64,000 nt of DNA from Acanthopleura granulata (taxonomy: Eukaryota > Mollusca > Polyplacophora > Chitonida > Chitonidae), in the NCBI GenBank assembly GCA_016165875.1, contig JABBOT010000003.1, positions 29,577,288-29,641,287 on the forward strand, written 5' to 3'. Of the stretch, positions 36,713 through 48,500 are shown one piece after another. Made by a program: the position numbers and the translations under genes. Each line of letters begins with the position of its first letter. Within the stretch, counting starts at the first letter, position 1. The notes beneath the pieces were generated by a model that was not told the origin of the DNA, did no database searches, and worked only from the letters and a program-made list of their open reading frames with translations.

Positions 36713-37832
36713 TTTTGGAACACAAGATGTTCTCAACAGACCTATAAAGGCTGCACAAATTGTCAGCAAGCAAGATCTCATGAACAAATTGATAGCAGTT
36801 TCCATCTACAAAATCCAACATTGTCCAAGACCATACTTAAACCTGCCTCTTGTATATGTATCCGTTGCTTAGAAGTCGTACAGATTTCTATGGCCCTTGC
36901 TCTGTTTTCAAGAGTATGTGTGACTTTGTGTATAACGCTACTGAAACATGATAAGAAGCTTGATTCTCGGGCAGAATCTGTATGTCATTACTGTGTATTG
37001 ATTTGCTTTGATACATTTCAGGAACACTGTGGTGTTCTGCAAACAGCACGATACGTCCTGGTTATGTAGTAAAAGCAGAGCATTCAGTGCCTTGTATTGT
37101 AATAGGATCTTACTTCTCTGTTATAATGGGAGGCTGTTTGTTTCTTGGAACTTTATGTAAGAAGTGAATGAATAATGCAGTGCTGGCTTGTAAAAAGCAT
37201 CAAATGTGAATAGGGAGGGATGTACAAATGTGTGGAAGATTTCCGTCTGTTTGTCCAGCCTTTTTGCCATGCCATATATATACATGTACTGGTGTTTTTA
37301 TTCCTGCTGTGTACATTTTACACATTTTACAGATTGTCTTGGCATGTAGCAACCATTTTTATGTCTACGACTGTTGACTGATGTGGCTTCAAATCTGGTA
37401 AGGCTGAAAGTACCACTGACCAATGGAAGTGTACTTTTCTTGCCATAAGTCAGGTAATTTAGGGTTATGATATGTAGTCCATTGTTCACTCCTGCCTTTA
37501 CGGTGACATATTGTGGGAAAAATTTTTATGTAGATGTAGTAAATATGTATTGCAAGAGACTTCAGCCTTGACTTTAAGCAACACTGCAGGTCATGTTACA
37601 CGGTGAACTGGTATCCTGTTGACATCCTATGTATTTTGAGACATTCCCAGCTTGTGATATTGCACTGCAGATGAAGTGATATGTACGGCTTTTCTCAAAC
37701 TGGACAAGGCTGAAATTATTTCAAACTCAAGAAATTGACATTTTTTGTTATACCAAAGTGAAAGGTGTCTATTTTATTTTAACAGCAAGCCCTACTTTAA
37801 GAAGTTTTTGTGATATTTTGTAGCAATTACAT
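36713..37832. other. No gene seen
   Basis: Contains only the 45-bp dispersed element at 37471-37515. Confidence 0.45.
37471..37515 (+). repeat. Dispersed 45-bp element, copy 1
   Basis: tatgtagtccattgttcact cctgcctttacggtgacata: closely matches 49527-49571 in intron 2. Confidence 0.75.
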
Positions 37833-37972
37833 GCCTAGGGTCCTCTCCGGCCGTATGTGCTCTCTGCCAGCAGCTTGCAGATGGTTGTGTGTTTCCCCTG
37901 GGCTCTACCCAGTTACAAGTGAAATATTCTTGAGTGCAGCATGAAACACCAATCAAATAAATAAATAAAAAA
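37833..37972 (+). mobile_element. 5'-truncated SINE, sense
   Basis: ctctccggccgtatgtgctc, ctgccagcagcttgcagatgg, gaaatattcttgagtgcag and tail caccaatcaaataaataaat. The head is missing. An imperfect attacatgcc/attacttgcc pair flanks it and may be the target duplication. Confidence 0.85.
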
Positions 37973-38160
37973 TCTATTACTTGCCCTTGATCATGATTGA
38001 CAACAAAACTGCTGGACCTATATATATATTTCAGTGTTCATATTTAACTTGTTACCTATATATCATGAAAAACACTGAGCCCAAAGCTATGGAACTTTGC
38101 GCATGGATTCACTGGTTGCATGGGGAATCCCCATACCTATAATCATGTATGTAACCATGC

Positions 38161-38280
38161 AGATGACCTCTGACCTGCATGTACTTTCTCTTCTGGGTGA
38201 CCTTTGACCTACATGTACTTTCTCTGCTAGGTGACCTGTGACCCATATGTACTTTCTCTGCTACAAGGTCATAGGTTAAT
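38161..38280 (+). repeat. 34-bp tandem repeat carrying DR1 nuclear-receptor motifs
   Basis: Three units at exact 34-bp spacing (motif starts 38164, 38198, 38232), each with catgtactttctc-like sequence and a direct repeat of TGACCT with one-base spacing: TGACCTCTGACCT, TGACCTTTGACCT and TGACCTGTGACCC. A fourth, opposite-strand copy (AGGTCATAGGTTA, 38266-38278) follows. DR1 (AGGTCA-N-AGGTCA) is the known site class for RXR, HNF4 and COUP-TF type receptors; function here is inference. Confidence 0.75.
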
Positions 38281-41200
38281 ATTTGGCTGTTTACCTTTTG
38301 TAAGCACATGCACGTCTCCAAAACTGTATGATCGGCAATAATGCATCCTGTTTTTGTGATTGGGAGAACTGATTGAGATGTGCAGCAAACTGAGAGGTTT
38401 TGGTTGGTCAGTGAATGTTCGTCATGTTGACTTTTCTCTTTTTTCCTTTTGGTTATCAAACTGTAGCCGTTGTTTTTTCCGACCTGTGTTCAGTTTCTAC
38501 TACTTACAAATGGGATTGCATTCAGGCGAGTGAAAGTATATATTCACATTATGAAGCACAGATTAAAACACCAGTAAAAGAAGCAAATGAATATTGGTCA
38601 GCTTAGGAGATATAGAGTGCGTCGTGTTGCATCAATCGTATTAGTGACGTTGAGCAAATAAAAAGCAGCTGGCTTGGTTGTCAGTGTCAAGGGTGAGTCA
38701 ATCATTCTGCCTTTTGTCATCAGGCATCGCTCGGATAATCTCCAGCTCATGCTGAATCCCGTCCTTAATTTTGTGTGTTAAAGGGATTTCAGGTGCGGGA
38801 TATCGTACAAATGAAAAAAAGCTAATGTGAAGTGTTTCCAGCAGAAATTATGACGCCTTTGGTAAATAAGCTTTCGTATTATTAATAGTTTTTCTGCACC
38901 GTTGCGCTGCGCTGTCGCCTCTTTTCTTAACAGCTGAACGGCCACCAATCCATCACTGGAGTCTGCCGTGGATGAATCCATGTGGATTGCGGTGGATCTG
39001 AACCTGTGCCGAATGAGAACACAACTGTTCAGAGTGTACAAGTAGAGTATAAGGCCAAACAGCCTATATTGATTGCATCAGTTTATTGTCCCAGCATGAA
39101 GATCACATCAACTTCTGTCGGGATATGGTAATTTGTCCTTTTGCTTCTGCTATATAGGAAGAAGAAAAAAAAAGGATTATTTTTATTCGTGTGTAACTGT
39201 AATTGCTTATTTTCTCCTTGCAGTCAGGTAGACCCATATGGAGATAAGGGCCCAATAATAAAAAAAATGAACACCCTTGATTGATTTTTAGCCAGCTTCA
39301 TGAAGCACAGTAACTTCAACACCAAGCCTGAGATGCATTCTAGTAACAGAGATACATGTACACTGGTCCATCCCGGGCTCTCTCTCTGAGTTCTTAAACT
39401 GTGTGGAGGGTTTTTTTTCACAGATAATTTCTGTGTCTGTGTCAGAGCCTGCATTTTACATCAACGGCTGTAATGATAGGCCAAGCTCCAAGAAATCACA
39501 GGTTTGAAGCATGACTTACGGTTCACAGACTCATCGGTTATTTCCAGTAAGCAGTACATTACGCGGGGGGCTTCCAATCCAATCTTTGTCCCCATTATCC
39601 AAGGACATGAAGTAATGTATCCCAGGCAGAGGAAAACAGTCCCCAGCTTGATCCAATCGTCATTACATTAGATTATTATGTTTGATTTGCTGTTCGTGTT
39701 GCCAATTTGTTCTTTATGTTTTGACTTCCCCCAATGTGTTTGATGTAGTTTATGGATTTGCATTGATATTGAACTGACATCTGGCAGAAGATGGGGAAGA
39801 ATGGATTGCTTCCCACTTATGGCTCAATTACTTTCTAGCAATAGGGGAGGAACTGCCCTTTTCAGATTTAAACGCTGCAGAAACGAACAAGGCCTTGGGA
39901 GTGATTTGGCAGACAAGTTTTTATGTCGGCAACCTCAAGCCAAGCATATACACAGCCATCATGCAGCTAGGACATACGGTTTAGATATCAGTGGAATGTC
40001 TTTCTTAAGCGCTAAATTGACCAATCTCCCTCTTGGAAATAGGGATCTTGATTTTTATACGGCATTACCTGGTGGTCTGCTGTCTGGTTCACTCACCTTC
40101 ATGTTTGCCTGGAGCAAGTCTTGGAATATTTTTGTACCAGAGAGAAATCTGAAGTCTGGTAAACAATCAATAGGATATTTTGGAGACTAATGGAAAGCTT
40201 CATTGTAACCACCCCTTCCGCTATCCCCCTCCACTAATGAGAGAGTATACTGGTTACCCTGTCTGCTTCAGCTGCAGCCTTCAGTCGAGATTTTTGTCAG
40301 GCAATGGGAAAAGAAGGTGGTTTCCTGGAATGATTCTTGGCATGTTTTGAACAAAAATCTGAAGTCTGGTAAACAATTAGTAGTGTATTTTGAAGGTTTC
40401 TCGTGATTAGGAAACATAAGTGACTGTATTGTACCTTTCTTATGTAAGGGGTTTGGAATTTTTTCAAATGTCTTCACTTGGAAAATTCAATTGATGAAAC
40501 CTTATCTACAGTTTGTGGCTCCAATAAGTTGCATAGCTCTGCTCAAGTACATATTAAATGTTCCGCTGAATATTTACATTTGGGTTTTATTTTACCATGA
40601 AGCTGATTGTTTGAAAGTGATTGGAATGGAAACAAGTTTAATAATGTACATTTGAAAAATCATGCTTACATACATATACCTTAGTAGCTGGACATGGGCT
40701 GTGAACAGTTTGACTCATGAATATAACTTTTTGATATACATGTAGTAATCTGTTAGGGGATGCTACACACATTAAGCCAGTTGAGCTGTTTATTTCGAGT
40801 TGATCTATTTACAGTTAGCGTACAGAATTACTAGTAAAGCTGTCTGCCAAAATTAGTCTGGAAAATAAAAAAGATATCATTCTTCTTTTCACTCAACGTT
40901 TGGCATTATAAAAAGTGAGGAGAGAAAATATATTTTGAAAAAACATGCGCGAGTGCAAACTAAAGCTGATGTTCTTGGAAGTGACCTGACTGGGGATAGG
41001 ACTTATTTGTGAAAAAGGTCCTCGATTGCAACACCGATGCCATTATCAGTTAACCTTGTTACAGTTTGAAACAGTTGTAATAAAATTGTAAATGATTCCT
41101 AATTTTATGAAGGAATGTGGCCTAGTGATAAGGTACCCAACTTATCACCACAGTTTAGTCACAAGACCAGTAGTTCCATTTCTAGATTCTCCTGCATTTG

Positions 41201-42471
41201 TAGGACTGTTTGCAATCTTATGTTCATTGTTTTCCAACTAGTATGGCAAACAAGATTGGAATATTACATACAGAAGAGGATACTCAGGAATTTTTGTCAA
41301 AGGTCGACAGCTTGCCATGAGAATTCCATTTCTGGTACAGGTGAAAGCGATCACCATTATATACCCTAATTCCTCTACCTTTTTCGCATATGAAAGAGCA
41401 ACTTTCAGTGCAATTTATGCACATGTGTACTTTGATTTTGGAGACAAAACTACATTGGTTGGATTGGCCAGTTTCAGGACTTAACTAAAGGTATAATTTT
41501 ATCATTCAGCACAGATTAGAGCCTTCAGAATATGCTTGAATAAACACCTTGCAAACACCTTGCGAAGAGGTTGAAGGATTGCAGTAAGTGAAATATCCTT
41601 CAGCATGTATGTTGTCATTCAATAAATAAATAAAATACCTGAATTCATACAAAACAACACAACAATACCCATCATCAGCTGAATTTTTGGCTGAAGGAAG
41701 ATTGTCCCAAATCGTTTCCACTGAAAACATGTTGAGGATTGCCAGTGTAATCATGAAGTGCTGGGATATGACAGTGGAGTTAATTGAGTATTGAACGCTG
41801 CCGTGGTTCAAAACTTCGCAACTGTCACGGCAGACGAATGATCTGCCAACATTTCATTTCCAGTTGTCATCATCATTATGATAGGAAATCTAATCGCCAG
41901 ACTTTGAAACGATCGGCTCCTCTGTACATTTCATAACCAGTACGTTTGACAGAGTATTTTGATGTTGTTCACATTATCAGCTTATTCAGTCATGTGGGTG
42001 TGTTCAGTCCAGCACTTATAGTAATCATATCTCCCCGATGTGTGATATTCTACAGATTTTCCTTGTGTGAAGCTCAGACAAAAGAGCTTAAAGTCCACAT
42101 GGGAGACTTTTTTCCAAGAGAGTAATATTTCCGCTAATTTCATTCCATCCAGCCATTTGTGTCACTGTTTTCCTGTTTGCCTGTGTGTATATATTTAACC
42201 ATGCATCCATTGACTTGAGGGCAGATTCTTCATTTAGACCAGACAGGGATGTTGGAGTTTTCCATATTTAACCTTTGGAGGCTTTTTTCACACACGATTC
42301 TGTGTAGGTGGCTACGTACCCCACGTGGACACTGTAATTTGTGTTGCTTTAGCTGTCAAGCAGCTTTGAAGTCGTGTTTGTCATGGTTTTATCAGTGCCA
42401 TTTATTACCATCTTGTTTTCAGTGTTACAGATATTTTTGTGCTGGTTTGTGAAGTCGGTGTAAGGTCGCCC
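38281..42471. other. No coding exon seen upstream of the Neto-like start; may hold 5' UTR or regulatory DNA
   Basis: Repeat-poor, with more balanced stretches at about 38.6-39.1 and 39.46-39.67 kb. A 129-codon plus-strand frame (39801-40190) is unrecognised. As the nearest upstream DNA it is the likeliest place for promoter and enhancer sequences, but none can be fixed by eye. Confidence 0.35.
40120..40400 (+). repeat. Local direct duplication
   Basis: aatctgaagtctggtaaaca occurs near 40145 and again near 40357, with flanking similarity (caataggatattttggag / attagtagtgtattttgaag), spacing about 210 bp. Confidence 0.7.
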
Positions 42472-42507
42472 ATGATGAGAGGAAGTGTGAGCCAGGCTGG
42501 GACGTGA
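42472..42507 (+). promoter_or_regulatory. Upstream ORF ending two bases before the Neto-like start codon
   Basis: ATGATG at 42472 opens an 11-codon ORF ending in TGA at 42505-42507, in a different frame from the main ORF, whose ATG follows after CC at 42510. If the transcript includes this stretch, the main protein would need leaky scanning or reinitiation. The transcription start is not known, so the regulatory role is inference. Confidence 0.4.
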
Positions 42508-42509
42508 CC

Positions 42510-42573
42510 ATGACAGCATCGCCATGGATACTGATTATCATCTGTCTTGAGATGGTGACCGTCATTGAATCAG
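42510..42573 (+). CDS. NETO: Neto-like exon 1: signal peptide
   Basis: ATG at 42510 opens 21 codons plus one base: a short polar start, then a hydrophobic core (WILIIICL) ending near VIES. The donor is CAG|GTGAGA at 42573/42574, leaving phase 1. The start was chosen because it gives a typical secretory signal joining in phase to the first CUB cysteine. The upstream codon in the same frame is GTG (42504), not ATG. A further 5' non-coding exon is possible. Confidence 0.75.
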
Positions 42574-45500
42574 GTGAGACTGTTAGCATTTTGCAAACCA
42601 CAGCCATTATAAAGCAAACTCGCAGCTTGAAAATTATATTTATAGCCAAACAGCAGTCGCTGTTTGCGCCGTTCTTCCAGCTCGTGTTTGCCAGGAATAT
42701 TAAAATGAATGAATTTCAGCAGTGACTAGGGATAACAAGGTTAAGCTGTTAAATGTGACTTTTGGATTGGGTGGAATTGTGGATAAGTACATCCACATGT
42801 GTTGCTGATACGGTTTGGAAATATGTCCACATCGGAGCGGCTTCCAGAGGGTGTTTGCAGTAGAGAAGCGAGGGCCAACTTGAAGACACTTTATCTTGTG
42901 CTCAAGGCGTTTGTTAAGTCCAAGGTTTGTATGATCAAGGCCTCCAAGATTCCTTCTTATTGATTGCTTCACCGAACACGGGAATGGATTTATTTGCTTT
43001 TACCAAACAAGAGGCCTGCGTTCTTATTGCAGGGGGATCTTTGTTAAGCCCTTGTCCTACATCCCGCGTGTGCCGATAATGGGATGAGATGAGTCCCCTG
43101 CCTTTTCCCAACTATAGCCCTTGGTCACTCACCCCCTTCTATATTGCATACCATGTTGGACACCTTTCAAATATTCAAATTATTTCCATATCGCTAGCGT
43201 TATAAAGTGATGAAAAAGTGGAATCAGAGTGCTTTGTTAACTGGCCAGATAAAACCTGTCCCAGACGCAGCAGTTCGCAAACCCGCTGTACTAAATCATC
43301 TTCTCAGATATGATCCTGGCCTGTGTATGGCAGGAATTGGCTTTGCTGGCGCCATATTCTCCATTTACAATATGTTTGGTGAGAAAAACTTGAGCCTTTG
43401 GAACATGATTAAATGGCAGCCTGACCCTAAATTGATAAACCACATCTGTTCCAGACTAGATCTCATCAATTTGAAGGCTTTAAAATCAAAAAAAAAGAAA
43501 TTTTCTGAGTAATTTATGCAAAAATCGAAAATGTACTATAATACTTGCTGTCATATACTCAATGATCATTTGGAAATATGTAAACTTTGAACACGAAATA
43601 GAACAAATTTACTGGGAAGCTGAGATTGTTGTTTAATTCAGAAATTGAGATATTCAGGGTGAAATAGTTTGACATAGATAGTCTTAGGTGTATGCATTCA
43701 AAAAGGAAAAGTTAATGCTGAGAGCCGCGAGCAGAGAAATCATTGTGCTTCCAGGTTATCTCACAAGTAACTTTTAAAACTGAACAATAACAATCTGTTG
43801 GAAGCTTGCAACCAGTGGATAGCATGGTTGTTTTTCACTGGTCAGTGTGGATTTAGTTGAATAGGTAGCAAGATTTGCTGGGTGGATTTGTTTACCCGAG
43901 GATAAGTATCAGCACATGAAGATAGAAGCCTTATGTTTTGTTTGTTTCTGTAACTTAACGTCATAGACTTACTAATCATTTTATGAGACTTTGTAAATTG
44001 AATGAAGTTAAAAGACGATCATTTTGGATTCCATCATATCTCTGTGTCATATAGGCATGGATTTCCTTCCAGACTTGACCTTGGTCAGCATGGGAACTAA
44101 ACCTGCCCAGAGTAAGCCAATAAGCACAGAATCACTGAAGTGAAAAGAACCACAGTTCATATATCCTGGACAGATTCAGTCAGCTTGGCTGATGGAATTG
44201 GTATTGCCTGACTGACTGATTTATGGATTGATTGATTAAAGTTCAGACTGATTTACTCTTGGTACATATGTCTATTACTTGTAGCAGAGAAGTATGAGAC
44301 ACTCTGTTGTTTCCGATATAAAATATTTACTTTGTGTTTATTTCCCTTTCTATTTGATCTTCATTGTTTATTTCCTAGATATATGAAAGGTGGGGGCCTC
44401 CATGGCTCAGTCGGTTAGCACGCTAATGCAGCACAATGACCAAAGTCTCCTACCAATGCGGTCACTGTGAGTTCAAGACCAGCTCATGCTGGTTTGCTCT
44501 CCAACCGTACATGGGAAGGTCTGCCAGTAACCTGCGGATGGATAACCCTGGTGGTCCCCTCGATTTTCTTGGGTTTTCCTCCCACCATAATGCTGGCCGC
44601 AGTCGTATAAGTGAAATATTCTTGAGTTTGGCATAAAACACCAATCAAACAAATAAATAAATAAATATATGAAAGGTGATATATATGATGTTTATTTTCT
44701 TTTGGCCCAGTGAGAAGAAAAATATCAACCAAATTGTTGCTTTTGCTGCAGCTGATTTAGATTTATAGCTTTGAATCAGGAGGTTTCTTTGGTACCAGAA
44801 TAAGGCTGATGAGTTATTCTGGGCCTTCAGCATTAAACCTGACCAAGATTGTTCATATGAAAAATCTGTGAGCACTGTATTAAATATCAATCAAATAAAT
44901 AAAAGAAAAAAGGAACAATGAAGAATCTAATTAAATATGCAGTGAAACAGATCTATATTTACTTCCCGGATGCAAGATATCAATAAAGTTATGATGTATA
45001 GAACTCAGTACAATTGAAGGACAGGGTAAAATGAACAAATTACTTCCAGTACTCTTTCAAATGCATCGTAACTCGCATTGAAATAAGCTTTATTTTTATA
45101 CCGTTTGTATCTGTCTGCTTAAATTGATTGACAGTTCTACAATTCCACTAGTCAGTCATGTCAGTATGACAAATCACACCATGTCAAGACAGCTGTATAA
45201 GCTCAACTTTGTTTTGCAGGGTGTGATTTTGCAGCAGATTATCGCAGCAGTGTTAAAGGCACTTTCTCTTCCCCGAACTTCCCAGCACCATACCCGGAGC
45301 TAGCGACCTGTCACTACGTATTTCAGGCAGCAGAAAATGGCCGAGTTCAGATCAGCTTCTCTTTCTTTGAGCTAGAAGAAATGAACCCAGATACAGGGTA
45401 AGGTGGGCATTTTTCTCTGACGTTGGAAACAGGTGAAATTTGGAAGTGAACTGCTCCATGAGCACTGAAATGACAGCATAAATACTTCTTGTTTCTGCAC

Positions 45501-48500
45501 TTTGGGTAGTTACAGTCATAGGTGTTTGTTTTTCGTTCATATTTGGTGTGCCAGGTTTTTGGGTTTAGCATAATGCTGGTATGGTTATTCTCCTGTGTAT
45601 AAACATGCAAACATGATGTGCTTTGCTGGCTGTTGTCACAACATTATACTTTTCATAAATAGATTAAAGCATTGTACTGTAGTCTTGACATCAAACTACA
45701 TGTAAATAATTTGCAACGATATCATATAGATTTCTGAAAAGATTAAAGAAAAGAAGGAAGCACATGTACTGTGAAGCATTAATTCGGTGGAAAATTTATG
45801 GAATCAGCTAAAGTCTAACACAGTCAGTGGTTGCATAGAATCAATATGTAGTTACGATTCTGAACATTGCAGTTGTGCAGATTGCTACTTCGTGGTGACC
45901 ATGTAGAGCTCGCAGATGCCCAGTATCACACAGGTGCCACCTTGATCTGTGCACTCGTGAGCCTAGATCTGAGGTATGATCCAAGCTGAATTCCCAGAAG
46001 TACAGATTTTACTCTTTACAGTACTACGTACAGAACGTTTCCATTCAATGGCCTCGAAGTTTGTCGTTGGAAGTGTGTAATCACCTATACTTATTCATGA
46101 ACAATTAAAACCTTAATGTCATCATTAAAACAAATTTAACTTTGTTAGCCCCATCTACTCCCTCGGCATCCTATCGAGATAAGATAAACACATGGCACAT
46201 GTGGCATGTAACCAAGGTGATAGCTAGATGACATGTTCCGGAGTGTTAAGTTTAATTACTGTCTTCATATTGAAAAGAATCTGCTAATAACAAGCATTAA
46301 GAAGATGATCTAATTCTGGGAATCAGCAATGCAGTGTTGAAACAATGACAATGACGAAAAAAAAAAAAGAACACAAACACAATCTACTTTCACAAAATAT
46401 TAAAAGTAATTACTTTGAATTCTCCCTTGTTTATTTGAGAATGAATCAGCCCAGAGTAGCAGATTTATCACAGAATCGCATGTTTGGAGGTGTCCTTGAT
46501 GACTTGATGGTATTACACAGCATTGCCTAAGGGGATTGGCACATTTAACCACAGTAATCTTTAACCAAGCCCATGGAAATAGAAGTGTGAAGAGTAAAAA
46601 TTGCTCATAGGAGATGCAGAGAAATCCCACCGTGCTCCAAACATCCCTATTCATAAAGTATTTATGTATTCATTTATGAATATCACCATGTGAATCATTG
46701 TATGAAACTGCTGGGAGTTGTCAGATTAAAATATATCAGGGAATACCAGAAGTGACTTGTATTTACATGTCATTCCCACAGTGGTGAGAAGGTCAGTGCT
46801 TTTGCGGCTTTGTCATTGAATACTGAGGTCTTATTATGGTGAAAAAAAAGCGTTCATGTAGGCATGCTTGAAACTGTGTGGCACTTACCTAAACTATTTA
46901 AAGAGGGCAACAAGGTGAGAAGAAAATTGCAGTTCCATTTGTGAAGTACATGTAGTTATTGAAAAAGTCCTGCACTACCAGGGCTTGAACACGCATTAAA
47001 GAAGATGTGGTAGTTGTTATTTTGTCATCAACCATTGAGGTGACAATGTCAAATCGGTATTTCTGCATCTTTATTTATTTATTTATTTCATTGGTGTTTA
47101 ATGTCGTACTCAAGAATATTTCACTAGCTGCAGCTTTAAGTCAGCCACCCACAATCCTGAACAGCCGATGTAAATGAAGTAAATAAATAAATTGATGCCA
47201 TCAACTACAGGTATACCCTGATAATGGAATGAGTACCCTGTTAGTATGTTAGCAGTGACTTATTCATACTAATAATTCCAGAAATACATATATATGCACT
47301 AAATAATCTTCGTCCCCCTTTTTTTTTTTATTGAAGGGTACCATTCATTTTTCATTTGAACTCAATCTAAATTACTGACAATGCAGCAAATATGTGACTC
47401 TACGTGTACATACATTTGCCAGCAGGAAGAAAGTTACTCCACAATATCTTGATCTTAATGGCAACAAAGATCCTTTACAAATATCTTGATCTTAAAGTCA
47501 ACAAAGATCCCCTGCAATGTTTTGATCTTAAAGGCAGTATAGATCTCCTCCCATATTTCGTTCTGACATGCAATTGACACACACTCACATATCTCAACTT
47601 TTTTGTTTTTACAATAAATAGAAACATCCAATTTAAATCTAAGTCTTGTGGACAGTATAAATGGTGGCATCCCCTCCAATATCTCATTTTTATACAGTCT
47701 TTATCTCAGTCTTGCATGTGTTCATACACGCACATGGCCATTGAAAACAATAACCATTAAAACAGTGATATGAGTGGGTATCACTTGTCGATAAACTTGA
47801 ACGAAGGACAGATCATTGTTACGTAGAAAAGGAGATATTGGCCTGGATGTGAGTATGTGTATTGTCTGCAATATTTAGAAATGTCAGAGCACCTCTGTTT
47901 TGTGTAAGATATGGCCAAGTACTGGTTGAGCTAAGATTTAGAAATGTGACCAGGGCACTTTTCTGCTGTATTCGGGAGTTAAATATGAGAGACTGTCATT
48001 TGCCCACAAAATTGAAATATAGACTGAACCATCATTGTACATGTATGTAAAATTGGACGTATATTGGAGTGTACATGTTGGTTACTATGTTTTATTGTCT
48101 GCAAGATTTAGATATGTGTCAAGTGCATCTCTGTTAAGTGCACAATTGAGATATGACAGGGTATGATTGGCCCATAAACTTATGGGCAGTGTAATCGTCG
48201 TGTATAAAAATGAGATATTGGAGGAGATGCCATCATTTATACTGTCCACAAGACTTTGATATGCCAGGTTACCTCTGTTTTTGTGCACAGTTGAGATATG
48301 ATGAAGTACTCCTTGACCCACTGTCAGTAGGCCTACGCTGTGAGCGCAGGGGGTGTCATGTTGGGCGCATTTGGCTTAGAGGATAAGAGAGGCAGTACCC
48401 TAAACATGGTGGCATTGGAACTGGCCTTCTACACAGAGATTAATTATTTGTTACTTGGATAAATGCTGTGACATTAAGTGACATTACATCCCAAAAGCAA

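Larger units (their letters stand above)
42574..45219 (+). other. Intron 1 of the Neto-like gene
   Basis: 2646 bases, GTGAGA...TTGCAG. Contains a less AT-rich stretch (about 42960-43200), a 101-codon ORF on the sense strand (43207-43512), a full SINE with target duplication (44393-44664) and a second SINE-like 3' tail (44870-44905). Confidence 0.8.

Noticed and set aside
36162..36821. Long ORFs on both strands (up to 219 codons) with 10-residue repeats
   Set aside because: Same cause: a 30-bp minisatellite, open on both strands at once.
42187..42200. TATA-like tatatattta as the Neto-like promoter
   Set aside because: Such words are common in this AT-rich DNA, and no initiator or transcript start can be fixed; a distant 5' exon is equally possible.
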